The notes beneath the pieces were generated by a model. It worked only from the letters and a program-made list of their open reading frames with translations. It had not been told where the DNA came from and made no database searches. From NCBI RefSeq assembly GCF_004337985.1, contig NW_021940922.1, forward strand, positions 651,382 through 715,381: DNA of 64,000 nucleotides. The letters are read 5' to 3'. Of the stretch, positions 34,184-46,504 are shown in pieces (the stretch's first letter is position 1; each line of letters begins with the position of its first letter). Both the position numbers and the translations under genes were made by a program. The DNA is from Pyricularia pennisetigena. Lineage: Eukaryota > Ascomycota > Sordariomycetes > Magnaporthales > Pyriculariaceae.

Positions 34184-35227
34184 TCAAGACGACGACTTCT
34201 TGACTTGATCCCCAGCCGGCATCTCGTGCATCACCTTGGGTATCGACTCACCATGCAGTTCGGCAGGCTGCTGGTTCTCTGGCGGCAGCTCATACGCCCC
34301 TATATGAGAACCCATGCCGGCCCCGTGTTGGACGGCCCCGTATCCTTGGCCGAATGTCCCCCGGTCCGGCGTGACGTGATGCAGCTGCGACGATTCCATC
34401 TCGGCCGGCCCCCCGTGCTCTGAGCCACTCGATGCCGCATCCTTGGCCGCACCCTTGGCCGGTACCACCGCCGCCGCCGCCGCCAACGCTTCCGGCGAGC
34501 ACACGTGCTCCTTTCGCTGCTGCCTCCTGACGAACCAGAGGGCGCCGGCCACAATCATGGCCAGCCCGGCGAGCACCCCAATGACGATGCCAGCGATCGC
34601 GCCCCCGCTGAGCTCGCTTGGATTTGCCACGACGCCGTTTCTGAACCCGAACCCTTCGCCGGGCGGGCCGGTAGGTCTGAGAGGGCCGATCTGTGCGGTA
34701 GTCGTGGCGAGCGACGGGTCGACGACTCTCCCCGCCATGGCGTCCGCCGATGCCGTCGCCGTCGCCGTCGCCCTGACCATGGAGGCCACGTCGAACCCGA
34801 GCGAGGTCGCCGACGGCTGCGCCGAGCTCAGGCTGCTGTAGACCCTGGCCAGATCCCCCTCGGTGACGTTGTTGAGCGGGTCCCATCGGCTGCTCCAGCA
34901 GATGTTGATCTGGTCTTTGGTCTCTGTGCACTTTTCGGCGCCCGCGAGGCAGCACCAGGACCCGTCGCCTTTGCTGGCCCCGCCGCAGTTGATCGTGCTG
35001 CCGTCCGCCTTGCAGTCCGTTGAGAGCGTCCAGCACACGCTGTCCTTCTTCTTGGGCCCATCGCAGCAGTACCGACGGCCCGTGTTGGGGTCCCTCGCGC
35101 ACGCCTTCTCCGGCGCTGGACAATAGTTCAAGCCGAACCCCGGGCAGGACGGCGTCGATTGGAACGTGGTGAAGAACCAATCATCGAAGTACGAGACCGG
35201 GTCCAGCGGTGACGATCCCATACTCAT
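34184..35227 (-). CDS. Cysteine-rich single-pass membrane protein, unknown function
   Basis: Single exon of 347 residues from the first ATG at 35227 (MSMGSS); the second, at 35221, is equally possible. Residues about 25-115 hold some 14 cysteines (C-P, CARDP, YCCDG, VCWTL, DCKADG, WCCLAG, NICWSS), probably a disulfide-bonded extracellular region. A Ser/Thr/Ala-rich stalk follows (about 125-195), then one membrane helix GGAIAGIVIGVLAGLAMIVAGALWFV (about 205-232), a basic stop-transfer RRQQRK, and a hydrophilic tail rich in G, H and E. The layout is that of fungal surface sensor-like proteins, but no classical signal peptide is visible at this start, so an upstream exon may be missing. The C-terminus is 43 bases from the gap. 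Confidence 0.65.
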   Translation of the reverse strand: MSMGSSPLDPVSYFDDWFFTTFQSTPSCPGFGLNYCPAPEKACARDPNTGRRYCCDGPKKKDSVCWTLSTDCKADGSTINCGGASKGDGSWCCLAGAEKCTETKDQINICWSSRWDPLNNVTEGDLARVYSSLSSAQPSATSLGFDVASMVRATATATASADAMAGRVVDPSLATTTAQIGPLRPTGPPGEGFGFRNGVVANPSELSGGAIAGIVIGVLAGLAMIVAGALWFVRRQQRKEHVCSPEALAAAAAVVPAKGAAKDAASSGSEHGGPAEMESSQLHHVTPDRGTFGQGYGAVQHGAGMGSHIGAYELPPENQQPAELHGESIPKVMHEMPAGDQVKKSSS

Positions 35228-36024
35228 TCACTTTGCGTGATATTACCAAGTTCAATTCCACAGCCTTGTATGGTGTCTGACGCGACCAGCCTTGTGCGTG
35301 CTTCTAGAGTCCCCGTTTCGGCGATATTAGATATGAGTAGGATGAATCATCCCGTGGGTGAGCAAAAAGGCTGAGGAATCGGGTGGGATAGAATCAAGAG
35401 GAACTGACTGCACACGATGCATGCTCGGGTTCGAAACAGCACTAAAGCTTTTAGCTTGGAAAAGAAATAATTAGTTGATCCCTCCATGTCTTGTGTTATT
35501 TGCCCTTTCGGAAGAAAGTAATATTTAGTACATAGCACCGGCTCCTGTTGCAAACGAGCCGTTGGCAGTTTTGTTTTCTTCACTTCTTCTCAGGGGCATG
35601 GCCTCGACTGCCACCCCGCCTCGTGTTGCCAGGCCACACGAGTCCACTACGGCCAAGTGTCGAGGCTGATCCAGCCCAACGCCTGACGGGTCAGGGTCCG
35701 AACTATGAGTTTGCATCTTCCCCATCTACGCGGTCCGACTGCAATCCCATACATTCGTCACTGCTGATGCTTACAATCGCTCGTATAGAGCTACCACGGA
35801 CATTTTCACCCAGGGAACCAATGGAAAGCCTTCAAGACAATCGTCACCAAAACTGACGCAAACCGACAAGATTGACATTCAACGTTGCTTTTCGACTTAA
35901 GCCAAACAAGCGAGGGATACATTACTGACCGCTATTTAGGAGATTCTTGGCATGTTTTCGCCTTCCTAGCACACCGTTTTCAATTGACGCTGCGCCAGCC
36001 AAGATATCCACGCCACACATACGC
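35228..36024. other. Intergenic region
   Basis: About 0.8 kb between two minus-strand genes. The open frames here (35347-35583, 35548-35856) show no domain. It should contain the promoter of the cysteine-rich membrane protein gene and the 3' UTR of IRE1. Confidence 0.45.
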
Positions 36025-39000
36025 TCAAGTCGCTGGAAGATCATAATAATCTCGGAATCGATCTGTTTCGTCCCATCCGCAGTCAATCACGATCCTCCAA
36101 CAGTTGATGAGTAGCGTGTCAAACCGCCTTGTCCAGAAACTTAGGTACCCTTCTGGTAAGGGTCCAACCACCTTCTTCAACGACTCGGGCATATCCTCAT
36201 AGTGGTTCTTCTTGTTGCGGAGTGCCCTTAGCAGATCCAACATTCTTGACCCCGTGTACTTCCGTTGCTTTCCTAAAGAATCGACAAACTCCCTAGGCAA
36301 TTGCCGAAGGAAATCCCCAGACGTGATGACGTCGGGCGCAGCCTCCTCCAATATCTGTAGGGGCAAGCTTGGTGGATCACGTGGTTCCTTTTCGAAATGA
36401 TCCGAAACGTCACAAAGGAACGCCAGCCTCTTCTTGGCCGACCAGAAGAACGGATGCCGCATCACGTCACGAGCTGTCGGTCTCTCGCTGGGCTCGAAAC
36501 TCAACATGCGTTCAACAATATCCCTGGCTTCCATCGCGTAGTCGCCAAGGACTTCCAGCTTGGAGAGGTCAAAGGAGCCCTTGCGAATGTTGACCTCCCT
36601 CATGTACCTGTCACCACGATCATATGGGTGCGAGCCTTTGGTGAGGACATAGAAGAAGACCAGTCCAAGACTAAAGATGTCAATCGCACGCGTAGCTCGT
36701 CTGTTGGGCACATCGCTTGATCCTTGCGCGCTTCCTGAGCCGCTGTGAGCTGAAGACATGCTCGCATCCACCATAGTCGCTGTGTTGTCACGGGCGTCAT
36801 CGTCGAGAAGTAGCTCGGGAGCTCTCCATCCTGTTGTGCCGGCAGCGTGTGCTGTCGTCGCGCCGAAAGAGCTCTGACCGCCCTCAAGTTTCTTACACAA
36901 GCCAAAATCCGAGACCAGCAATCGTGGCTTTCCATCCTTGCCCATGTTCACGAGAATGTTCTGAGGCTTGAGGTCTCGGTGGACAATGCGGAGAGAGTGT
37001 AAATGGCTGAGACCGTTCGTGATCTGATACAGTACGTTGGGGAGGTCTTTTTCGCCAGCTTGAGCCAGGTTCTTGAAGTATGCAGGCTTCTCGATCACTT
37101 CGGCAAGAGATGCCTGGCAGAGCTCAAGCGCGATATACAGGAAGGCGTCACGCGATTGTTGCGCATAGTATCGAATTACTGCCAAACGGGTTAGTAAATC
37201 AGTACAATCCGGCGCCAAGCGAACCATCTTAACCTACCATTCGGGTGATCGTCACTCTCCCTCAGCAACCTCGTTTCCTGAGAAGCTATGTCGTAGAACT
37301 GGATGAGCATCCTCTTCACTGCCACATCACGACCATCCCACTTCCCGGCGAAGACGACGGTTCCATTACTGCCTGTGCCGAGCTGCTGATCCTCGTTGAC
37401 CTCGAGGCTGCCCATCTTGTAGATAGGGCCTGTGAGATCCTGCACGTTATCGATAATAGTGCGCAAATCAGGCTCGATCCGCCGGGGTGCGTCGCCAAGT
37501 TGCTTGGCTTTATCAACGATCTCACTGACGGATGCCTGGGGAGGGTCATCATCCCGAGAGACAGATCCTTCGCGCTTCTTTTTTCGATGCTTGGTGCCGC
37601 CGCGCCTTCCTCTATGTGCCTTCTTCTTCTTCTCTGGTTCTGGGCTCGGGGTGCCATTCGCGGCAGCTCCATCGACAGATTCGCCAGTAGAAGTCTCGCC
37701 GGTCTTGCTCCCAGACTCCGGGTTTATGTCAAATCTGACGCTAGGGCCCGCCTGAGATGTAGCATCTTGCTTGTCAGCGTCAGCAGTCCTTGCTGATTGT
37801 TCATCACCGCTGCCCGAGATTGGCGGGTTTGTTGGGAGTTCTGGGGCTTTAGGTGCTACAGCTCCCGCGGTCACTACCGAATCTGCTTCGGATTGAGGGA
37901 CGGCCGGGTCCGCCAAGGTGGTTGAGCCAATGAGCGAAGCAGGTTTCTCGTCGCCCTTCGTCATGTCCGCCACGTCTACCCCGGTACCGTCGGCAGATTT
38001 CTTTTCAAGCTTTGGGGATGCAAGCGGAAACTCGACGGACTTCCGGCCCGACTCGGCCCCTGGCTTAGTCGCCTTCCACTCTTTGTACAACTTCCTCATG
38101 TCGTCCTGCTTATAGAGCAAGGCAAAAAATCCGAGTATAATGAAGAGCGGATTGGTGAAAAGAGCGCCGGCGAGATCGGCGACTGTGAGAGGCAAGCTCC
38201 GCACCTTCTCAATCATTTCAGTAGTATTTCCCGAGGGAATGCGAGGAAATTGTGGCAGGATGGAAGTGCTGGCCGTCTGCTCATCAGGCACAGGGTCGGG
38301 TTGATGACCGGGAAGTGTCTGAAGGGTCGAACCAGCGTTTCCGTTGCCACGGCCGTCACGCGGCATCGGATTGAGGCTATGTGTCCCGATCAGGAGCTTG
38401 TCAAGGATGTTGTCGTCCATACGTTCCCAAATATCCTCCTCAATAGCATCGCGATGCTTGCTGGCGATTGCCTCGCTTGATTGCTCCGTGAGTGGATAGT
38501 AAACACCACCCAAGGCGTACCAACCGCCGGTTTCGGTCCGATTCAAGTAGACCTTGCTGCGCCGTCTGTCGAGATCAGCTTGGTCACTGAAAGGCATAGG
38601 TGGCTGAGGCAGTATCTTGAGGTCTGGGCTGCTCCCGGCAGGGGCACCACGAGGCCTCAGCACGTCAAAGACGCGGGCGACAGGAGAGCTGAAGGTATGT
38701 CGGAACCTTTGCTGATTCCCAGGTGCACGAGTGTGATCGAAACCATAAGCTACGCCATTCGCACCGGTAGCGATGTACTGGTTATCCATGGTCGACCTGT
38801 ACTGGCTGACCAGGTCCATGTCGTAATGATTGGGCTTCCACTCCCAATAATGAATGGTGGCAATCGGTAGCCCTTCAGGGTTACTTATGCTGACAGTGTA
38901 CTCGGTGCGAGCAATGGTGATGGTGCCACTATTGCCGCACTCTTCATCGCCGTCAGGGCTCAGCATGAAGTTGTCCCTGCGGATGCAGCTGTCTTTTGTT

Positions 39001-39941
39001 TCAATGTGATTCTTGCGGGAGCCAATGTACTTGACCGTTTTCCCCGTGCGTACGTCAAGCGTAAGCATGGCCGAGTTTTTGTCTCCGGCGTAGTAGACGT
39101 CCGGATTCTTCCCCTGGAAGGGCTCATCCACCAACTGCTTGATTGTAAGGGCGGCAGGAACCAGGCCTCGATTGGGTATATAAAAGTAGAGCTGGCCGTC
39201 TTGCGTAGGCTCGACGATCCAGAGGTAATGATCGATCTCCGAATAGTCGGAATCGAGAACGGACACATTTGCCCGGTGGAGAGTGACCTCGACCATAGGG
39301 CTGTCCATCTTGTGATGCCAAATCTCGCGGCCGGTATGACGGTCGCAGGCATAAAGGTCTCCATCGACGGTCGCCATAATGACAAAATCTTCAACTTCCC
39401 AGTCGTCCAGAGACCGCGCAACATGCGGCGTAGCGAGCCCAGCCTTGATGGAGCTGAGATCGTCTCTGAAGGGTTCTGGTGCTCGAACGGACAGCTGGTC
39501 CAGAGCTACAGTAGCAAGGGCGCGCTCATCTGGAATGAGTAAGGTGTCATGCTTGTTGGGTATGCGTGTGTTTATGTCTGTGTTCTTGCGTTTTACTGTC
39601 TCGATGATGCCACGGGTGATGGTAGCAGCGGCATTTGGGTGGCGCTGCGCCATCTCCTCACCCCGCTGTCGGGGGGGTTCGTGCCGGCGTCGAGGGCCTT
39701 CATCGCTACGACTGGCCTTTTCTTCACCGCGTCGAGGGCTTCCGAGATGAATGTCGGTATCGATGGTACGCGCGTCGAGCTTGTGGCCATGAATGGCGTG
39801 GCTATCGAGAATTGGTACTGCTGCTTGTTGCTGCTGCTGCTGAGCGTCAACAAGGGCGAGCCATGGTAATAAAATGGCCGCAAAGGCAATCAAAAGCTTT
39901 CGCTGCTGGTGGGTAACGGGTCCAGGCGGACGCCGCATCAT
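36025..39941 (-). CDS. ireA/IRE1: IRE1: ER stress sensor kinase/endoribonuclease
   Basis: Two exons, 39941-37238 and 37178-36025, give 1285 residues; the 59-nt intron has a TTACTAACC branch point and joins SDDHPN to VIRYYAQQ. An N-terminal signal peptide (about 1-33, ending LVDA) is followed by a glutamine run. The lumenal beta-propeller domain (about 150-480) contains DGDLYACDRHTGREIWHH. The membrane helix is near 588-610 (LFTNPLFIILGFFALLY). The basic linker contains HRGRRGGTKHRKKKR. The kinase domain starts about 850 with LGTGSNGTVVFAG and VAVKRM; HRDLKPQNIL is near 965 and DFGLCKKL near 993. The C-terminal RNase (KEN) domain (about 1150-1285) includes FWTRRFDTLLINCWR. Known role: senses unfolded proteins in the ER lumen and cleaves the HAC1/hacA mRNA to activate the unfolded protein response. 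All domains look intact. Confidence 0.96.
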
Positions 39942-40912
39942 GTTGAACAGGACAAGGCGGAGCCGGAGACCTGGGAAATTTCAGTTGGAAGACATTTGGC
40001 AGGCCCTAGCCGGCGAAGGAACATCGGCCACTGTTGGTGATTGAATGGGACGACAAGAAGTAGTTGCAGGTCAGAAATGTTAAGTTGAGCGGGCTGTTGG
40101 ATTTTTGTGGCGTGGGAGCTACGGTAGATAGACTGTGCGAAGTTGCACGACTCGAATGGATGGATCAGATCAATCTTTTTTTGCTCAGCGTGAAGCGACG
40201 ATCAGACAGTTTCGTTTGTTTGTCAATGACAGCGATTAGAAGGAACTTCCTGTACGAAAAACTGTAGGAATCAGGGACGCGAATAAGAATCAGAAGTAGT
40301 TTCGATGGAATTACAACAAATAATAAGTCCCGATGTAGGTAGGGTTGGCGGGATGGTCGGGAGGGTTCAGAAGGTTTGCAGAGAACAGAAGCAGATGGAC
40401 TGAAACGGGGTTGGTCTCCATGATGTGGTCGCCAAGGGAGCCCAGCCCAACCAAAATGTCCTTGCGTCACGTGATACTTTGTCCTCCCTGCCCCGCCACA
40501 AAGTTCATTTTGGTCTCAATTTGCTTGTCAGTTCATGTTAACTTTCCTAATCTCATCCAGCCTCATAATAGGCATCGAGATCTCGTTTGGTAAAATTAAT
40601 ACTATTCTGAGTGTTTATCATTGTATTCTATGAATGCAGGTTGAAACTTTTGCTCGCCGTTGAATTTTACACTGTTGAGATTTTTTTTTTTTTTTCCTTT
40701 TTTTTTCGTCAGTGATTGGAGCTACTGTACGGTACTGTCATTCACCCTTAGTGGCTAACCCCCCCTGCTGCAGGTAAGTGGGAGGCAAAAAAACCAGGGG
40801 TAAGCTGACAGGCTAGCGGAACCCAAACTCTGACTTGACAAGACGAAATTTTCCATTCGCACAGCCAAATGCGAAGACGGGATGTGTGGGTCGTGCCGCG
40901 TGCACTCTAAGC

Positions 40913-40932
40913 TACTCCGTACCTTTGGAGTA
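40913..40932. repeat. TACTCC...GGAGTA inverted repeat
   Basis: Six-base arms separated by eight bases; related to the CTCCGTACGGAG palindromes elsewhere in the window. Confidence 0.6.
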
Positions 40933-41647
40933 CAGTAGATAGGTATCCATGGAACCTTAGCTTCCATGCCTAGCTGCCTACTACCTAAGGTAAGCTCGCA
41001 AATGCAACCGCTCACTCTGTCGAGCCTGAACAGTTTCCGAATCATAGGATGGAGCCTGGACTTGAAGTTTCTGTTTTTTACGAGAGACAAATAGATGCTC
41101 CGTAGGTAGATCATCATGTTTGTAAAACCACGGCGTAACTGCAAATGTCAGCTCTGCATTATTAACATCTCAAGATCGAATGTCCGTGCCGCAATGTCCT
41201 TGATCAGCAAAAAGATATTGCCCCACCTCCAGATCCCACGCCATCAATTATCCATTTCCAGACCCTTTTTTACCCTCCCCTCGGAGCCTGTGCCCCCTGA
41301 TCCGGTTTTTGCGCCACTGAAAACATGACATCCTTTCGGCTGAACTTTCACTTTTTGGCTCAATCTTCACTGACAACACGACTAAGGAGCGCGGTGACAT
41401 CTTTGCCTGGCGGGAAGACGATCGTTAAGATAAGTTGTTTACCTTACCCTAACATTCATAAAACTTCAGGCTTGCAATTGTTCTTCACATCTCTTGCATA
41501 TATGTGTACTAATCTGCACCCCGGATCAAGCTTTCCAGATGGGACTTTTTTTTTTGTGGGAAGAGCATAGCGGACGCGCTGCATGATATGAGACAGAAAT
41601 CGCTGGCATGGAGACCCTCCACGTACTACGTCGCGTGGAATCCCCAC

Positions 41648-41728
41648 TAGCGAGCCTAGCGAGCCAGGCGAGCCGGCTGGGGTTAGCAACTCAGCAAAGC
41701 TCGAGCCAGCCAGCCAGCCAGCCACCGC
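41648..41728. repeat. GAGC/CAGC-rich short tandem repeats
   Basis: Repeated GAGCC units (about 41650-41675) and then about five CAGC units (about 41704-41724). Confidence 0.7.
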
Positions 41729-42250
41729 CCCACGGATCGTTTCAGAGCTGCGCCTATTCCGTAAATGCACGAGGTGAAGTTCTCCACTTGCCGAAGACAC
41801 AGGTCTATGTACCGTATACTGTCAGACAATGGTTACTATCACGAATGATGCGATAGAAAACTGAGAAGGCTCTTTCCATCGTCACTTTTTTTCCCCAAGT
41901 TTTTCATTCGAAACATGCCTTACTCAATTAGAATTATAGTGGTGTCAACTGGTCTCGGGCCCCAGACTGATGTCAATGTCAAGTATATTTCATCAATGTA
42001 CTACATTTACGTAAGCTCTTGAAGCAAGCTACCCATTGCCCACCTCGTTTTTAGACTTTATAAACACGCGTCAGATATGCGCTTTCGGTGAAGGCTGACT
42101 CGAAAGCAAAGGATGTACCATGTTTTTCTCGGATGATGATCAACTGCTTTGAAGCCCGTGTAACCAGTTATTTGTCATAGAATATCTGTAGGTTTACTCC
42201 GTAAATGGACAAGTTTATTTTTATTATCCTTTGAATTAATTTTGGACAGC

Positions 42251-42274
42251 AAAAAAAAAAAAAAAAAAAAAAAA
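42251..42274. repeat. 24-base poly-A tract
   Basis: Uninterrupted A run. Confidence 0.95.
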
Positions 42275-45200
42275 GAGTAAGGTCGCAATGCAAGCCTAGC
42301 ACTTAGTTCCAATGCGGCTCATTCTCCGGGGCTAATAAAACATAGTTGTATGGCAACCCTCCATGCAGCCGTTTGGCATACTCTACACACTATACGGCTC
42401 TGATTTGCAAGACCATTGTCGGGTTGGGCATTGTAAAACCTGTAGGCGTTATTTATATCGGGATCATCAATATTTTCCAGGGCTTCATCGTCTCATAACA
42501 TGAGACGAAAGTACCATCGACGGTTGAGACTTGAGAGCATCAGGACGAACTAATATTTTTCCGCAAGCAAGAAAAAAAAAAAGAGGGAAACAGAAAAGCT
42601 CCATTGGCTATTTTCGGCCGAGGTGCCGCCCGTCTGGGTGGATCCTTTGTTACCGAAACCGGTGGACGACCGGGGAAACGCTCCACCGCGTACTGCTTCT
42701 AGATCAGGGGTTATCGCGGCTATTTTACCCTTCGCTTACATCGACTTAATGAACTTTTCAAAATTCGTGGGTTTAGATCTCGATATCGGTGTGCTCGAGT
42801 CGGCAAAAAAGGTAATTGCTTGGTCCTTGTGGTTTCAGGAACACAGATGTCATGTATACCCTGTGTACAGTGTATATCAATTTGGGTGGTATGGACTCTT
42901 TGATTCTCTTTTTTCGGCTTCTACGCCCTGCCTCGTTCCAATGAGCAGTAAGCTGAGGATAATGCTTACTCACCGCAGGGTCATGTCCAATGAACCTGTC
43001 TCCTTTGTGTAAATTCAAGCTATTGCTGGCTGAGAAAGGAATGTAAGCAGCCGCAATCGGACAAACATTATGGCGTGGCGCGTCTGGGGCGCACTGGGCG
43101 CGATTGGGTTATTATTCTGATATAAAAAACATCCCTGGCACACGGTGAATCACTGTAATGTGATATTGAATGCTAATGCCGCCATATACGGTCATGCTGC
43201 GATGCAATGGAGCCAATTTCATGCAGGTAGCCTCCTGTTGGGGTAACATTGTGCGATTTTTTGCATGGGTACCACTAACAGTAGTAACACAATCTGCACA
43301 GGTTACTGGCTGCGCTTGGTTATGATAAGAATGTGCCTTTGACAAGCCAGAATGGGAGACTGCCCTTGGTGAAACCAGTGATGGCGCAGTTGTCGTTCAT
43401 GGCGAGGTGCGGGAGAAGGTTATCTGCAACTGTTGCTTCCTGGTGATAGCTTTGCTAATGGCTGCCATTATCTTGTGTTGACACAGGCAAACAGCTTCCA
43501 CTTTGCTAAGAGAAACAAGAAGACCAGCCCACGAGCCTGAAACGCATGAGCGATACGGCCAAGGACTTGTTTGTTGGGTTCGATCCGCGCCATGATGATG
43601 GATTCGTCGTCACCCCCGATAAGACTGTGCCAGTCCGACGCCAGAGGCTACATGCTAGGAACTCTTATTTGCATGCCGAGTCTCTGCTGGAGCGGGATGA
43701 TGACGATCCAGACACCGGTCGTGCAAATAATAAACGCTTCTGACGAGCCTGGACAATTTCCTATTGTATTGAGCCCCGACAGCTCGGCGAACTGATGAGA
43801 AACCGACATAGTAGATTTGTCTCTTTCGATTTAACCTGCGGGAACTACTACCATAACGGCCGCGCTCCTTGACACACCTACCAAGCTTGGCAGAGTCCCT
43901 TAAGTACGCTCTGTGCCAAACAGCAACTGAGAAAGGCGCACATCCGGCCAACCCCGAGACTGCTGTCTACCTCTGCAGATGCAAATCGGATAGCTCAACA
44001 GGCGGGAGAGAGAACGGACAAAGGGTTGTCTCCGCGATCTTTATTTAGGTATTGTCTTTTTCGTGCATAATCGATAACATGGAAGGAGTGTTGCAGATAT
44101 GCAGGGTCTGCAGTACTCACGTACAAGAAGAGGAAGAAGAATCCAGGACCTGGCGTGGGTCTCAGTCGCAGCTTTATAGTCATTTCAAAAAGAGGCCTCC
44201 TATATGCATGCTGTGTGTGGCCATTAGCCATGTGAAAATTCAGAACGCCGGCATGGACAGCCATATGCTGCTAGGATTTGATCATAGAGCCTCTCGTCGC
44301 ATGCCCGAATTGAGCGTGGGAAAAATAACCTTGGATCTGGACTTTAGAAGTTACTGGAATCTTCCTCGAGCTCTTTTCATGGTGACCAACGCAGCTAATA
44401 GTCAGCCCCTATTCACACATGCATATGCGTCATCTGCCATATGCATACATGTGCATGCTGCGCCACTTGCAAAAAAAGAACTTTTTGAAAGAATGGAGAT
44501 AGCCCGGGCAACTTAAAAACCTAAGCTGCACAATTGTCAAATATCATACGGGCCGGCTGCCGGCCCTGGTGATCAGCGTTCCCATTTCTTCCAAGGCAGT
44601 GAACATGGAATTTATAAACAAACGTCTAGTTGTTCAGCTGTTTCCTTTACGCCCTATGATAGAACGGGTCCTTACCACGAGTATACCTAGTTCCTACATG
44701 GCCTTTGGCTTTTTGCCGTCCCTCCAGACGACCAAGCCAACAACAAAGACAGGATTCGGACCATTGCATTGGAGATAGACATACTCTCAGTAAACAGGAC
44801 AGCGCAGTCGATATTAGGCATATATGGACGCTTAAACTACGCAAAAAAGGGGTTTTTAACGCGGCTCAGCTTGATTAACCATCTCGCCCAAAAACAAAAA
44901 GGGGGAAAGCTGTCATAAGTATGGCCAACACTCATAATTATGAGAACAGCGGGAGAGTTCACCAGGATGTCTCTCGGCAACCGGGATTGTTTGTGCCGAA
45001 CAACAAGCGCCGCCAACGGCATTTGATAGGCACAGCCACCAAGGAATATTCTAAGTTGTTGGAAACTGCACTCTGAGCTCGACACGGGGAAGGAAAGACA
45101 ACAAACAAAAGCAAGTTTATGCTTTCCGTCCACGGATATCGGGCCAAGGTAAGTGGAGATCATATAAGTCTATAGCCCGAAACGAGCCCGTCTCATATAA

Positions 45201-45369
45201 CCAAGCAGCTTAACCAATTAACAGATGCTAGGCAGCAAGTGACTGAGCCTCGCATATCTGGTTTATCTTCGCAGTGTTAACATGCATTTCAACATGCATC
45301 ATACAACCGAAATTCCTCTACTGCATGTGAGGCAAGCCAAACCTGGTGGCAATCTCGAGATGCGTGGTG

Positions 45370-45377
45370 TATAAAAG
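45370..45377 (+). promoter_or_regulatory. TATA box of the 2EXR gene
   Basis: TATAAAAG lies 28 bases upstream of the ATG at 45398 and 37 upstream of the ATG at 45407. A TSS about 30 bases downstream would fall at the first ATG, favouring the second ATG (context ACAATGAG) or a later one. Confidence 0.5.
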
Positions 45378-45397
45378 GGCTGAGCTTTGCTCTGTCT

Positions 45398-46504
45398 ATG
45401 CCTACAATGAGTCCGGAATATAACAAGTCTATATCTTCAGGCAAGAGTCGAGGGATCTCATCGTGCTCCAGGAAGCAGATGATCTTACCCCAGTGGCCAA
45501 ATCTGATGACCACCTATCATCATCTACCATTCGAGCTTCGACGTATGATCTGGCTGGAGACCATCCCCCCGTGTTCCCCCCAGGTACACTTCCTAATGAC
45601 GGACGACTTTGGGTTCTTTCCAAACCAGCCACGGGAGCCCGCCGCTTCCGTGTGCCCCGAGAAGCCGTGTCCTCGGAGCTCTTTCGACCCGGACGAGTGG
45701 CCGCTTGTCCGGGAGCCCTTCCCTGCCGGCCTACACGTATGTACACAGTCTCGACACATCATCCTCGATGCCCTCGCACGAAAACGTACGAAAAAGAGCC
45801 GCAACCGGACAAAAGAACGGCGGCAGCAGCAACAGCAACAAGATGATGAGGAGGAGGAGGAGGAGGAGGAGCAAGAACGCCAAAGAGAACACCTGGCCAC
45901 GCTGCGGCCATTCGTGCCGAACGTGGACATCTTGTACCTCGACATGGGCGCCGCTCCGGCGCGGTACCACCGGAGCAAGGCGAGCCGGAAGGTCTGGAAG
46001 GACGAGCCGCGGACGCACCTCTTCCAGGTCACCCAGGGGCTGCGTCAGACCTACCTCTCCGAGGTGACCAAGCTGGCGCTGCCGTTTGGCCTGTTCTCGC
46101 CCAGATACCTACACATGCAGCACGTCGTCTCCTGGATCTTGACGCTGCTGCCGATTCGGGAGCTGCACGTCATCTTTGGCCGGAGCAAGTGGTCCGACCA
46201 AGAGTATGGGGGGTATCACAAGGACGAGAACGGGGACGGCGACGGCGACTGCGACGACACATCGCCCATGTCCCCGCCCATACCACCATCGACATCCGCG
46301 CCCGTATCATGGAGGGTGTTGCCGCCAAAGACGCCGCAGCTCAACCGGCAGCTTGCCGCTGCCAAGGTGAGGAGCTGGATGGAGGGCTGCTGGCCACAAG
46401 GTCTTGTGGGGGCGGCGTTGAAAAGCGAGGGGGTGCTGGGCATATTATCGAATGGTATTGTTGTTAAACCTGGCCTCCTGATCCGGTCGAGAGGGTGGGA
46501 ATAG
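45398..46504 (+). CDS. 2EXR domain protein
   Basis: Single exon of 368 residues from the first ATG; given the TATA position, translation probably starts at the ATG at 45407 (MSPEYNKS). The 2EXR-type motif is at residues about 41-58: YHHLPFELRRMIWLETIPP, followed by PQVHFL and, further on, FPAGLHVCTQSRHIILD. These elements define a large, expanded family in Sordariomycetes and Leotiomycetes with F-box-like openings and no proven function. A low-complexity insert (about 145-160) has six glutamines, DD and eight glutamates from CAG and GAG runs. A conserved-looking domain then follows with VPNVDILYLDM and LPIRELHVIFG. No targeting signal is visible; it is presumably nucleocytoplasmic. Confidence 0.8.
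   Translation: MPTMSPEYNKSISSGKSRGISSCSRKQMILPQWPNLMTTYHHLPFELRRMIWLETIPPCSPQVHFLMTDDFGFFPNQPREPAASVCPEKPCPRSSFDPDEWPLVREPFPAGLHVCTQSRHIILDALARKRTKKSRNRTKERRQQQQQQDDEEEEEEEEQERQREHLATLRPFVPNVDILYLDMGAAPARYHRSKASRKVWKDEPRTHLFQVTQGLRQTYLSEVTKLALPFGLFSPRYLHMQHVVSWILTLLPIRELHVIFGRSKWSDQEYGGYHKDENGDGDGDCDDTSPMSPPIPPSTSAPVSWRVLPPKTPQLNRQLAAAKVRSWMEGCWPQGLVGAALKSEGVLGILSNGIVVKPGLLIRSRGWE

Larger units (their letters stand above)
39942..45369. other. 5.4 kb gene-poor region
   Basis: The longest stretch without a supported gene. It holds the IRE1 promoter and then mixed AT-rich DNA. Visible items are a T tract (40680-40705), a TACTCC...GGAGTA inverted repeat (40913-40932), a short CGAGC/CAGC-rich repeat patch (41648-41728), an A tract (42251-42274) and TTTACTCCGTAAA (42193-42205). 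Frames of 65-154 codons (for example 43546-43743 and 44052-44516) have no recognised domain. It may include decayed repeats or non-coding transcripts. Confidence 0.45.

Noticed and set aside
43546..43743. 65-codon plus-strand frame with an acidic run
   Set aside because: Too short and without a domain; not supported as a gene.
44052..44516. 154-codon plus-strand frame with CRVC and CMLC cysteine pairs
   Set aside because: The zinc-finger-like spacing is loose, no other family feature is present, and it lies in a gene-poor block.
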